In this document: piece by piece, positions 22,530 through 34,130 of the stretch
Numbering within the stretch: position 1 is the first letter of the stretch
How the letters are laid out: the number at the start of each line of letters is the position of its first letter
From: Nemophila menziesii
Taxonomy: Eukaryota > Streptophyta > Magnoliopsida > Boraginales > Hydrophyllaceae
Assembly: GCA_029959085.1 (NCBI GenBank)
Contig: JARWIR010000002.1
Span: 60,752,154-60,816,153, forward strand
Direction of reading: 5' to 3'
Length of the DNA: 64,000 nucleotides
Translations under genes and position numbers: made by a program
The notes under the pieces: generated by a model
What the model saw: only the letters and a program-made list of their open reading frames with translations
Databases searched by the model: none
What the model was told of the DNA's origin: nothing

Positions 22530-25500
22530 CTAGAGGCAAAGAAGGCTGTAGAACACAAGTGGTATAAAGGCATTGTCAAGCTGAGCTGTAAAGGCTTCCA
22601 ATAAACCACTAATAACCACTGCGATTAAAAGAGAGAATCCGTGCTGCAGAAATTACATATAAAAAATTAATCAATACACGTTTTTTAAAAAGACAATTTA
22701 TTTACTTAGGATTTTTAAAATAACCTCAGAAAATATATATTCAGTTGTTGCTAGATATGGTAGTAGAATAGAGCATGCAGCTAAAACAGATGTTATTCCA
22801 GCTGCTGTACCTTCAAGTGTTTTATCTACCAAGAAAAAACAATTTTATTTATATTTTTACACAAAAAAGTTATTGCAAGTCAGATAAAATAAAACTCACT
22901 GCTTTTACTCCATCTAATGGCTCCATATTTGTAGCCAACCATTGAAGCCTAAAACATAAAGTAAGATAGATTAATAGTTATGGAGATGGAAAAAGTATTT
23001 GACAAAAAAGTGTTAATTACCATAGTGTCCCCTATCCCAAGGCTTAATATTCCAGCAAAAGGAGCTAATGGGCGATCATTATATCCAGCTGATAACCATA
23101 TAGGAAGTGCACAACCCAATAACAAGGAAAAATGGCTGTGGAAAATATAACAGATAAAGTTAGTTGAACTGAAGAAACTGAAGAAACTGAGGAAACTGAA
23201 GAAACTGAAGAAAACTTAAGAAAACAGAAGAAAACTGATAAACTGATAAACTGAAGAAAACAGAAGAAAACAGAAGAAACAGAAGAAACAGAAGAAACAG
23301 AAGAAAAAGAAGAAAAAGAAGAAAAAGAAGAAACGGAAGAAAAAGAAGAAACAGAAGAAACAGAAGAAAACAGAAGAAAACAGAAGAAACAGAAGAAACA
23401 GAAGAAAACGAAGAAAACAGAAGAAAACAGAAGAAACAGAAGAAACAGAAGAAACAGAAGAAACAGAAGAAATGGAAGAAAACAGAAGAAAACAGAAGAA
23501 AACAGAAGAAACCGAAGAAACCGAAGAAACCGAAGAAACCGAAGAAACCGAAGAAACAGAAGAAACAGAAGAAACAGAAGAAACAGAAGAAAATGAAGAA
23601 AATGAAGAAAATGAAGAAACTGAAGAAACAGAAGAAACAGAAGAAACAGAAGAAAATGAAGAAAATGAAGAAACTGAAGAAACTGAAGAAACAGAAGAAA
23701 CAGAAGAAACAGAAGAAACAGAAGAAAAAGAAGAAAAAGAAGAAACAGAAGAAACAGAAGAAACAGAAGAAACAGAAGAAACAGAAGAAAAAGAAGAAAA
23801 AGAAGAAAAAGAAGAAAAAGAAGAAACAGCAGAAACAGAAGAAACAGAAGAAACAGAAGAAACAGAAGAAACAGAAGAAACAGAAGAAACAGAAGAAACA
23901 GAAGAAAAAGAAGAAAAAGAAGAAAAAGAAGAAAAAGAAGAAAAAAGAAGAAAAACAAGAAAAACAAGAAAAACAAGAAAAACAAGAAAAACAAGAAAAA
24001 GGTATTTTCTAGACCTGACAATAAGAAGATCAGAGTCACGATGATCTGTAAAAGCATTCATAAATTGATGTATAAGTTGCCCCAATGGCCAAATTCTCCA
24101 TATCTGCCTAGAAAAAAGACCTCATCATTATCCATTAATTAATATATATTATATATAATAAATGATTCTGTAAAAAAGCCCGTCAAAACTTACTCTAACA
24201 ATCTCTAACACCAAGAAAACTGCTAAAGCTGCACCAAGTGCTAAACTAAGAAACTCTCGTTGAATTATAAGAGCTGGAAGAAACATCAAAACAGCTAATA
24301 AATGATAATATTTCCTAAGAAGAATCCTTTTCGTTTTACTATCTTTTGATTTTCCGTAAAACATTTTAACCGATGGGTATATTACAATCACCCAGCATAT
24401 ACAAATTGATAATCTTTTCATTCCCTCTGAGAATACAAACTTCAATATCCTGTCATTAAAATTAAGTATTATTGAAAAATTAACGAAAAAAATGGATTAA
24501 TTTGTAGTACCATAAAAATGGATGGACATGAAAATCTTGAACAAATTGCATCCAATAAGGAATCGCCACAAGTAAAACTCCAGCTAGTAATGCATAAAAC
24601 AAAAATGATCTTTTTCTCTCACAATCATCGTTGTGGGCCCAGATTCTTACAACAAATTTAAACATCAAAGGGAAAAGAAGAAGACCAAGAATTAATCCCT
24701 GTATGTAATATTAAAAGATATTAGATACCAAATTATTAAATATAAGAATTTATCATCTTGCCTGTATAATAGTACTTATTTCACTTCGTTTATTTCCATA
24801 ACGTGTACAGGTTGTTAATAACATATCCCCAAAGTAAATTACAATTCCGCCACTCACTAAAAGAGACTCCCCTAAACACACAAAAAAAAAAAAATTACTT
24901 TACTTAAAAGTCTTAATTAAGATGAAGAGTTTTTACCAATTGATGCACATGCTGGAAAAGTATAAAGAATTTTTTGGATTAAGATTATCGCAGCTAACCC
25001 GTGACAAAATGCCCAAAACGCCATTAATGTAGCATACCACACTGAAAAAAGGTAAGTTATTATTATTTAGCTAATAAACTAGTGTATTATTATTATAAAC
25101 CTACCATTTTCAAAGTTTAGTGCAAATGATATACAAAATATTGTACTGTACAAGGTTATGCAAGTTGAGCCAAAATAGAAGCTAGTTTTGTTATGTGGAC
25201 GTTGTAAAATAATAAATAGATAAACCAGTACACCGAAGCAAGTACATGTTGTTGCCCAATACTGAAACCGCGCATATTCAAACTCTGTAAAAGGTAACAA
25301 GTAATGAAATTATTAATAATATTTGAACGTGAATAAATGGTTGTTAAGAGATTAGGAAGGAACAAACCTTCGATTTGAATTTCATGTAATGGAATTGCTC
25401 GTGACATTTGTATCAATTTTGACACCATTAATCCAGGCAGTGTTATTGCTCCTAGGAATATTCCTGAGGAAGCACCACCTTGTCTATATACCACATTTAA

Positions 25501-26023
25501 GACAATAAACCATTTAACACTTACTATACAATCTAACAGTGCACACAAAAACACAAACGTGATAGATTCCAAAAACTCGTGAATATGCTACTTTTACTAA
25601 GTCAGTTCAAATTACTAAAATTAATCAACAGTCCGAAATGTTCTGAATATTAAACCTTAACTAATCCGAATAAACTTTTACATATAAAATAGAAGAATTT
25701 TTCGAAACATGAAAATAAAGAAGCAAAATTTGGAAGTAATTAGCAATTAGTGAATAAGTTCGACTAATATTGGCGCGTGACAGAACATGACGATGATAAA
25801 ATAAAATAAAACTTGAATTAAATTATATATACCTGGTTTTGAAGAAGGGGGAAATGGAGGAGGGTGAAAGATCGGCAGAGATCTCGACGGAGAGAGCGAG
25901 AAGTGAGAGAATAAATAGTGAAAGGGACTCGTAAAGAAGAGATAAAGGCGAGGTTAAGATGACTCGTGTGATAAATAGAAAGACCACGGCTCTCTCGCCG
26001 TTAAGCAACAGCGATAAAGCCAT
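22530..26023 (-). CDS. EVN: Dolichol kinase (EVAN type), intact 12-exon gene, 537 aa
   Basis: Dolichol kinase uses CTP to phosphorylate dolichol in the ER membrane. This supplies the lipid carrier for N-glycosylation, GPI anchors and mannosylation. Exons: 25833-26023, 25368-25483, 25105-25284, 24937-25041, 24762-24871, 24511-24698, 24194-24449, 24015-24103, 23021-23135, 22900-22948, 22725-22825, 22530-22643. All phases join and the total is 1614 bases including TAG. The ATG at 26023 follows an in-frame TAG. The many hydrophobic segments fit a polytopic membrane protein. Known family signatures are LLRKYYHLLAVLMFLPAL (exon 7), FTDHRDSDLLIV (exon 8), DRPLAPF..LSLGIGDTM (exon 9), SMVGYKYG (exon 10), KTLEGTAAG (exon 11), and the C-terminus LDNAFIPLVFYSLLCL. 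Ten introns use GT-AG; intron 5 uses GC-AG. Introns 2-7 and 9-11 are 61-90 bp, but intron 8 is 879 bp because of a repeat. I see no disabling mutation. Confidence 0.95.
23165..24000. repeat. GAA-rich 9-bp repeat array in EVN intron 8
   Basis: About 90 units of GAAGAAACA and variants (..ACT, ..AAC, ..ACC, ..AAT, ..AAA), then CAAGAAAAA units at the far end. Variants cluster in blocks (GAAGAAACC near 23508-23556, GAAGAAAAA near 23780-23822 and 23900-23945), which indicates local unit duplication. One strand is almost pure purine. In the EVN transcript sense it is a UUC-rich pyrimidine tract. All frames are open, giving meaningless EET, KKQ and FLL/SSV ORFs on both strands. Confidence 0.97.
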
Positions 26024-26774
26024 GGATTTCAAAGATTGCTAGTTTTGGAGAAACAGGAATGGAGGATCATTTGGGTGGCGATCTATCTATCCTTCTCAAA
26101 TCAATTGAAGCTCATAATCGGATTCTAATTACACGCATGGTTGAGTAATTAGTTGTGCCAAATAGATATTTACTGCAAAACAATTCAAAAAATGCAGTAT
26201 ATAAGACCAAATTGCTCACTCCAACAGACACTGGGACCCACCCCCTCTCCATATACGCTATTCTCATACGGTAAAAGGAATGGCCTTTGTAGGATTTGTA
26301 TAAAAATATAATAAACAACACTTAAATCAGATCAGATGATTCTGAAAAATTGTAAATAATTAAACTTTTTTAGAATTTCAATGGTGAAAATTAATATTTT
26401 ACCTTAATTTGGGTTCTTCGATTGTTGATGACGTAGACAAGCCGGGTTGATGATGATGATGGTGGAGAAGGGTCCCGAGTGGCGGCGGTTTTGTGCAGGA
26501 ATGGCCTTGGTGTGAAGAGATTTCTTTTTGTTTTTAGTTATAATGCGAGCGTGAAGAGATGAGATTGTGAAGGTTTTATGTTTCATTGTTTTTCAACGTT
26601 TTTCTTTTCTTCTTTTTTTTGTTCTGAAATTTTTCAAAGTTTCCGGTTGTACACTTTCTTTTTATCTTAAATTCTATTTATTTATTTTGTATGATTTTAT
26701 TTGGAAAAAATTATAATTATTTTAATAATTTTGTTAAAAGTAACGAATAAATGTTATCCTCTTTGTATTATTTT
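26024..26774. other. Upstream region of EVN
   Basis: This should hold the promoter and 5' UTR of EVN. I see no confident TATA box. A 60-codon minus-strand frame at 26404-26586 has no recognisable product. Host DNA ends at 26789, the left target duplication of the LINE. Confidence 0.35.
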
Positions 26775-26814
26775 GTAAAATAAGATATCGAGATTAATCA
26801 ACTTGATTAACCAC

Positions 26815-29430
26815 ACCTTATAATTGGGGACTTTAATGATATATCAAGATTTTCTGAGAAACAAGGGCGTAAAGCTGCTAATATAGATCGTATTATTAAG
26901 TTTAATGAGTTCATCAACAAAAATCATCTAGTTGACCTGCCTAGCAAAGGTTGTTTCTTTACTTGGTCGAATAATTGAGGAGTTGAAGATAATGTTAAGG
27001 AAAGACTGGATAGAGCTTTCGCTTCAATGGATTGGTGCGCTAATTTTCCCAATGCACTACTTAGAGTTCCAGCTGCGATTGGTTCAGATCACTCTCCATT
27101 AATTCTGTGTAGAGATACAAAAAAGGGTAAAATTAATAAATATTTCATGTTTGGATCAAGATAGTTGGAACATGAACAATGTAAAGAAGTTATCAAGAAA
27201 AATTGGAATTCGAAACAATTATATGATAGCGTTGCTACCTTTTGTGATAAAAGAGATGCGACTTGTCTGGCACTTAAAGGTTGGAGTAAAAAAATGTTTC
27301 TTTAATAATAGGAAAGAATTCAGGAACTGCAATAGGAGCTTACACTAGTTATTAATGGTCATATATCAGAGGAAAATAAATTGAAAGAAAGATATATCAA
27401 AGAAAATATTGAAGAATTATGGCGAATTGAAGAAATGTATTGGGAAGATAGGGCTAGAGATCTTTTTTTTTAGATGTATGGGTGTCCGGGCCAGCTTACG
27501 CGCACCACGACTATTCTCATAGGAAATATACACGCCTCCTCATGCATACTCCCATTTAATCAGAACAGGTTACCCATGTTCAGGGAGGGGACTCGAACCT
27601 TGCACCTCTTGCTTACCCCCTTTAATGGCTCAAGAAATAACAATGTCGAGGGGATTCGAAGCCTGTATCTCCTAGATGAGAGACAGGCATCCTGGCCATT
27701 GAGCTAATCCCAATGGTTATAGGGCTAGAGATCTTGCTATTACAAAGGGTGATAAAACACAAGATATTTTTTCGCCAAAACAATGAAAAGGAGAAAAGTG
27801 AACAGAATATGTGCTATTAAAAACAAAGAGGATAACTGGGTTGAAGAACCATCTGAGATTAATGAAATAATTCAAGATTATTATATGAATCTGTTTAAAT
27901 ATAAAGGTACGTCAGATCCTAATGATATTACTCAACATATTCCATATAGAGTAACTTTTGAGATGAATGAAGCACTGGTTAAGTCACCGAGTATTGAGGA
28001 AATTAAATATGCTGCATTTAGTATGTCGGGAAGAAAAGCTCCGAGTCCTGATGGTCTTCTTGGGAAGTTTTATCATGAGTTTTGGGAGATAATTAGTGAA
28101 GATATTATGAAAGTTGTCAGGGATTTTTTCGACCATAATATGGATATTAGTAAAATAAATGACTCTGTGATTACATTAATACCTAAAGGGAATTCGCAAG
28201 AATCGGTAAAGGATTACAGGCCTATTTCGTGTGCTAATTTTTGCTACAAGATAATTAGTAAAATTATGGCTTCAAGACTACAACTTCTTATGGATAAAAT
28301 TGTTTCGCCAACACAATCGGCATTCATTAAGGGTCGAAATATTCAAGATAACATAATTATAGCTCACAAAATTTCCTATTTTTTAAACACCAAAAGGAGG
28401 TCAAAGAAATACTATGGTGCGGTTAAAATTGATATGGAGAAAGCATATGATCAGGTTAATTGGGATTTTCTCTGTAACACTTTAAAGGCTCTTGGATTCT
28501 GCGAAAAATGGATTGATTGGGTAAGAAACTGTATTTCATCAGTTTCTTTTCAAGTCAAAGTAAATGCTCAAATATTGAGGAAATTTAAACCGGAGCAAGG
28601 TCTTAGACAAGGGGATCCACTATCACCGTTACTCTTCTCTCTTCTTACTGAGAGTTTGATCAGTTTAATTAATTTCCACTGCAGAGAAGGCTCAATTCAT
28701 GGTTTTCAAATTACGAGGAACCGTCCTAGATTGACTCACCTTTTATTTGCAGATGATGCGTTATTCTTTATTAATCTTAATCAAACGGAAATCGAAGCTT
28801 TTAAAAACTTGATTACGGAATATTGTAAGGCGTCGGGACAAAGAGTCAATCTTAATAAATCTGCGATTCTATTCTGCAAAAATACGCCCGAAATTATGAA
28901 GGAAGAGGTATCAAGTATACTTAATATTAGAAGTACTAATGATCTCTGAAAATATCTTGGGTTACCTTTAACACTCAAAAGGGCTAAAAGTGAAAATCTT
29001 AATTATATTAAAGATAGATTAGTGTCTAAATCAGCTAGCTGGATATCATCACTTTTATCAGAAGGAGGTAAGGAAATTCTTATTAAAGCTGTTTTACAAG
29101 CTATCCCAAATTATGCTATGTCTATTTTGGAGTTTCCTAAGACACTTTGTAAGAAATTATCGAGTATTGTTGCAAATTTTTGGTGGGATGCTGGGTATAG
29201 GAAAAGAATTCATTGGGTCAACTGGAAAAAATGTCAAGATCTAAGAAGATTGGGGGTTTAGGGTTCAGAGAATTTAATAAAATGAACTATACAATGTTAG
29301 CTAACCAAGCTTGGAGACTGCTTAATGACCCTGATTCATTTGCTTACAAAATCCTTAAAGCTATTTATTTCCCTAATTCTAATATGATTGATACAAAATT
29401 GAGTAAACGAAGATCTTGGAGTTTGGCAAG
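26815..29430 (+). pseudogene. LINE ORF2, first part: endonuclease end and RT
   Basis: 26815-27125 encodes the endonuclease C-terminal half (GDFND.., WSNN, RLDRAF, SDHSPL), with a TGA in place of a Trp codon near 26978. After the SINE, 27783-28949 is a 388-aa RT frame with YRPISC, SAFIKGRNIQDN, KIDMEKAYD, GLRQGDPLSPLLF and the active site FADD. A TGA at 28947 again replaces Trp, and the frame resumes as KYLGLPLTLKRAK. It continues to SWSLAS at 29430, exactly where element C interrupts. The product would have nicked the target and copied LINE RNA in the nucleus. Confidence 0.9.
27465..27708 (-). mobile_element. tRNA-derived SINE in the LINE (dimer-like)
   Basis: Target duplication ATAGGGCTAGAGATCTT at 27448-27464 and 27709-27725. 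The minus strand starts near 27708 with an A-box (TTAGCTCAATGG) and a B-box (GCTTCGAATCCC). It then has a second B-box-like GGTTCGAGTCCC and an A tail (the T run at 27464-27470). RNA polymerase III would transcribe it. The T run merges with the duplication, so the end is uncertain by a few bases. Confidence 0.88.
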
Positions 29431-30963
29431 TGGTGTCGCCTAGGGTGTGATAAAAATTAAGATAAAATAAAGTCTAGAAAACTACGCACTCTCACCCTAG
29501 ACAGGCACAGTACTGCAAGTATTACAGGACGTATGCAAGTTTTAGTTAGTAAGTTGAGTTCATTCTCAGGGACTTAAGTGTGTTATACGAGTAGGTAACA
29601 ATAACGAGTAAGCTATAATTAATTAAAAGACAGAAAATAAAAGGAATAGATTTTCGAAATTACTAATTAAAACTAAGAAAATAAAGGCAATAAAATAAAA
29701 TACGAAGAATATGAGATGAGAAATATAGCTTAGGTTTTGCTAGTATGCACTAATCCTTCTAATTCTTTCTATTAGATCTAGTTAATAAGGGAGAATATTA
29801 GCTCTTGTATACTTAGTCAGGATTCTAAATTCCCATTCCTTAGACCTTGAGAGCGACTAAGGGGGCTACGAACACACCACGAGGCTGGTTCAAATAGGGT
29901 TATCCTACGCCACTAGGGCCCTAAGGAATCAATTTCCATACATGGTGATAGTGATTAAATTATACCCTAATGACTATCTAGTTAGAATCAGTTTTGTCAG
30001 GACTAATATCGACACTAGACGTTATGTGGTGTTTCAATAATTAGACTCCCAGTTAAGGTGACCATCTAATTACTATTCAGAAAATCCTAAAGTTATCAGT
30101 TCTAGGACAGACAATAAATTAAAACACATAAACAAATATAAAGGTAAGAAGCTAATATCAGATTAAAACATGTAATTCCCAACGAAACTTAGATAGAAAG
30201 AAATTAGAATTCATAGATTATACATGATGCAAACCCAAGCTATGGGAAGTTTATTTCATACCTGATGGAAATAAACTAAAAGAAATAATGAAAGACATCA
30301 TCTTGCTCTCTACAATAAACTGGAAGAATAAAACCTTAAGAACTAATTACTATGAGGTAAGGATGATTTACAAGTGATATAAGGGTGTATTTATAGGTGT
30401 TTAGAAGACCTAATTCGTTTTCTTGAAGGAGAGGTTAAGTAATGGACTCCAAGCCCAACTCAAATTCGTATGGAAATAAAGATAATTACTGCTGACTTGT
30501 TTTAATCATATCTTCTTCGTTATTGGTCGGTTTTAGCCCATAAGATACCAAAAGAATCCTCACAGAATTATCTACGTCCCTATGAAAGGAATCTTCAAAA
30601 ATCGGCTCGGTTTTGGAGTTATCACCACTTCTTTAGGCGTAGCTGCAGAAATTCAGATTTAAGGCAGCTTTTCCTTTTCCATGATTTTAGCTTTTCTTTC
30701 CTTTATCTCCAATTACCATGCTTATCTCTTTCCATATCTTGTAGTCTTTGACTTGGACTCTAATTAATCTCCATAATTATCTTTAAAGCTTCACACTAAA
30801 TGGATAATTAAACCCAATATGCTCTAAAAACATTATTTTACTAAATCAAGACTCAAAATTGGAAAGTGCACCAATTCTCAAGAAAATCGACTATTATGAC
30901 TTCTAAATCACTAAAAATGATGTCTCATCCTAATATAAATCTATCACAAATGAGGAGACATCA
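29431..30963 (-). repeat. 3' LTR of element C
   Basis: 1533 bp. The plus strand runs TGGTGTCGCC to GAGACATCA. It is almost identical to 37007-38537, indicating recent insertion. Confidence 0.95.
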
Positions 30964-30999
30964 AGACCCCCAACTCAAAGTTGTATCGTCCCGATATAA
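30964..30999 (-). promoter_or_regulatory. Polypurine tract and hairpin of C
   Basis: 30964-30980 complements CTTTGAGTTGGGGGTCT. 30981-30999 is a hairpin TTGTATCG-TCC-CGATATAA with one non-pairing position. Confidence 0.8.
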
Positions 31000-31661
31000 T
31001 AAAGATAAAAACAAAGTGAAGTCTATAAATACACACTTATGAAATTTTCAATACAATGGGATTAACATAGCTAAATATATAGAGAAATCCTAAAGCAACA
31101 ACTCAGAAAATCTCATGCAATAATATTCATAACCACATACCTGTACACTTCTCATATCCATAGTCAACACGGCTTGAATTCAAGATTAGATTAGTTTCGC
31201 AATGTAAGAAGGATTGGGACTTTACTTAGTTCTCCAAGAAAGCTATAGATTGTTCATCAAACCTCACTAGTATTCAAAGTCCACTTAACTACTCTCTAAT
31301 GGCTCAATCATTTCTCAATTACATAGCAAAGAATCAAAAGGTCTTTGAGGTTGTAATTTAGGCTTAGGGACGGTATGATAGTATATTTGGATAATTTAGA
31401 GTGAGCTTTTGGCTCTCTCCTCACTAGCCATCAACGAATCGCCCTAGAGCTTGAGTTACTCTCATAAAACGTTTCTCACTCAACCCAATGAATTCCTTGA
31501 TGCACAATTTAGCATCCCCAATAACCCAATTAAAGCATAAAATGTTCACATAAAAATTCCACTTTGCCGGTCCGAATATATATATATTTTCTTTTCTTTT
31601 CAAATCAATTTTTTTTCATATAGACATGACTCTCTTTTAATGTTGAGATATCACGCTATTT

Positions 31662-31696
<35 letters not shown>

Positions 31697-32516
31697 CTTT
31701 TAATGCCCATGTTGGCAAATTTAGCTCGTAGCTTTTTTTTCATTCACTATTACCCCGGCAAAGGGTTACAATAAAAATCTATGGATCATCATCAATATAA
31801 AGAACAGAGCCCAATTAATAAGCTCCAAAATCCCATCCCAAAATCAATTCCCATAATGGTGGACCCACCACCCCAAACTCAAGCTCTAAAACAACTGTCT
31901 ATGCATCGCGATTCGAGTGCGAGTCATATGGAAAAGTCCTATAATCTAAAGGGATATGACTTATAATGTGTTTCAATAAAAAGATTTAGAAAGGCTAGAA
32001 AGGGCTGAGAAGGATATAGCATATAAAATCAAAAATAACAAGGTGAGAAGGTATAAAAAGGCTTCAAGTGGCTTCAAACATGAAAGAAACGCCTTAATCA
32101 CTTTCTACACTATGCAATATCGTTATTTTCTTACCTTTAGCACTTTCATCACATGGTTTTGTCAACTAGCTTGGATCTCACGGCCTACACACTTCTCAAG
32201 GTTCCCTGAGATCGAACATACTTTCTATCGCATTGCTAACTAATCTTTTCTTTACTATCAACATGTGTTTTCCTGCAAATACTCAAAGTATACAAATAAA
32301 ACAGCTCATAAACATATTACTTACTATCATTAATTCACTGAGCTTATGCTTTTAAGCTATTAAACACACTCTACATCTAATTCCCATGTATCAAAAATTT
32401 TAATTTCTACCTAAAAACAGAAAAATGGAGATGAGAGACAACGAATCCCCACACCCCCAACTAAAAAATGAGCCGTGTCCCCACGACTCGAAAAAGGCTC
32501 GAAACAGAAATTAAAA

Positions 32517-33118
32517 TTAGAAGATAAAAGCATTTACAGAAATGGTAAGGAAGAAATGGTAAGCATTTACATAACCTTTCAATTTCTTGAACTTGAAGTG
32601 GTTTCTAATCTCCCCAACTGTGAAGGGAACTAACTTTCCTCTAATCGGAACACAACCTTTACTATCTCGGCTAAAGAGGCCTAAATAGAATTCCAAAACT
32701 AACTCATGACATAATTCAGAACGTCTTACCATTAATGTAGACCAACCCAATTTCGCACCAAGCTCTAAGAATCTCTTATAATCTCCTATACCAACTTCTT
32801 CCTTGAATACTTTCTCATAAGCAAAAGGTAGCTATTTTAATTGTTTCTCTGCAGAAGCTATCAAGGCCTTTGAGCTTCCTCTTTTTCCTTGGGTGTAGGA
32901 CCTTTTAAGGGTGGAAGTTGTGTTTTCTCCTTTGCATAAAAGTAGCGCCTTTTACCATTACAATCAAACAAAACCATCGTACCTCCATCTTCAACATCGC
33001 TTTTACCCTTTGATTTAGAACTAGAACCTTTGTTATTTGATTTCTTCTCAATTGAACCCAATACCTTGCTTTTCTTCACCTCCCTCTTGTTAGCTAATAA
33101 TTCTGTTCTATTAGTCAT
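32517..33118 (-). pseudogene. 3' accessory ORF of C, broken
   Basis: The ATG at 33118 follows a polypurine-like tract (33128-33142). The first 85 codons are basic and low-complexity (SKVLGSIEKKSNNKG). After a shift near 32880 and a stop near 32834, the frame at 32750-32517 reads GWSTLMVRRSELC..FYLGLF..PIRGKLVPFTVGEI. This resembles the 'putative plant transposon protein' domain often found with Athila-class elements (..VREFYAN..VRGKxVPF..). That family call is from memory. The role is unknown. Confidence 0.55.
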
Positions 33119-33544
33119 CTTCAATTGACCCCCAACTCAAAGCTTTAACAACTCTTGAAATTTGAACTTGTGAATTTTTGGTTGAACAAGCTTGATTTGG
33201 TATAGGAAAGGTGAATTGGTGATGAATCTATATGTGGGCAAGGTGAATTCTTGATGGATTGGCTTGGATTTAAGAAATTGCAGGATGAATTTTGAAAATT
33301 TGAGCTCTTGATTCTTCAATTTTAATGTGTTTGGTGAGAATTGGTTGCTTGAATCTCCTTTGTAATGAGGTGGAGAGAAGATTTGATGTGTTTTTCTTGA
33401 TGATTGGGTAGTGTTTTGATGATTGGTGAAGGTTTATATGAGCTTTAATGGAGTTGGGAGAGGTTTGGAGAAGAAAGAGAGGCTTGAGGTTTAGTAAATT
33501 CGGATTAATGACATTATCTCTCTTTTATAAACCTTAAGTCCGCA

Positions 33545-33830
33545 CTTTTCTCTCTCCAGCGGTGCGGCGCGGTATACCGCGCATATGGTCTGGTATACCG
33601 CACCTTCTATTGTTCCAAAATTTTTCGTCTCGTCAATAAACACGCGGCACCTACCTGTGACACGGGTTTTTGATCGCGCGGTATACCGGGGCTGAGGTCT
33701 GGTATACCGGACCCATTGTCCAGGTTTTTTTCTTCTCGGCACAAAACCCGAGGCACCTACCCATGACACGGGTTTTTCCTCTCAACGGTATACCGGGGAT
33801 GAGGTCCGGTATACCGGCCAACTGGTCAGA
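33545..33830. repeat. GC-rich palindromic island of C
   Basis: Three spaced copies, each with paired GGTATACC palindromes (near 33571/33590, 33682/33702, 33787/33808) and 'gacacgggtttt' blocks. Same position as the island of A. Confidence 0.8.
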
Positions 33831-34130
33831 TTTTTCCAAAAAATTTGTTTTCTCCTCCCGAACTCGATTTCTCCAATACCTAAGCATCAAAAACACTACT
33901 ACCTTTCTCAAATATGAAATATCAACTAAGAACAACTAAACTAAACATAAACTAAAAACGTAAAATACATGAAAACATAAAAAAATGCGGGTTGTCTCCC
34001 GTACAACACTTTTATTTAACGTCTTTCAAAGTTAGACGCGTTACCTCTATCAAGATTTGCGAATATAGCCTCCCCAAGAACGAGTTAGGCTATGAACGTA
34101 AACTAATCTGCGCTTGATCCCCTTCTTGGG

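Noticed and set aside
23165..24000. CRISPR-like array
   Set aside because: Units are contiguous 9-mers with no spacers, inside a plant intron.
23472..24044. Long EET/KKQ-rich plus-strand ORFs and FLL/SSV-rich minus-strand ORFs
   Set aside because: All come from the 9-bp repeat, which has no stop in any frame. The region is spliced out as intron 8 of EVN.
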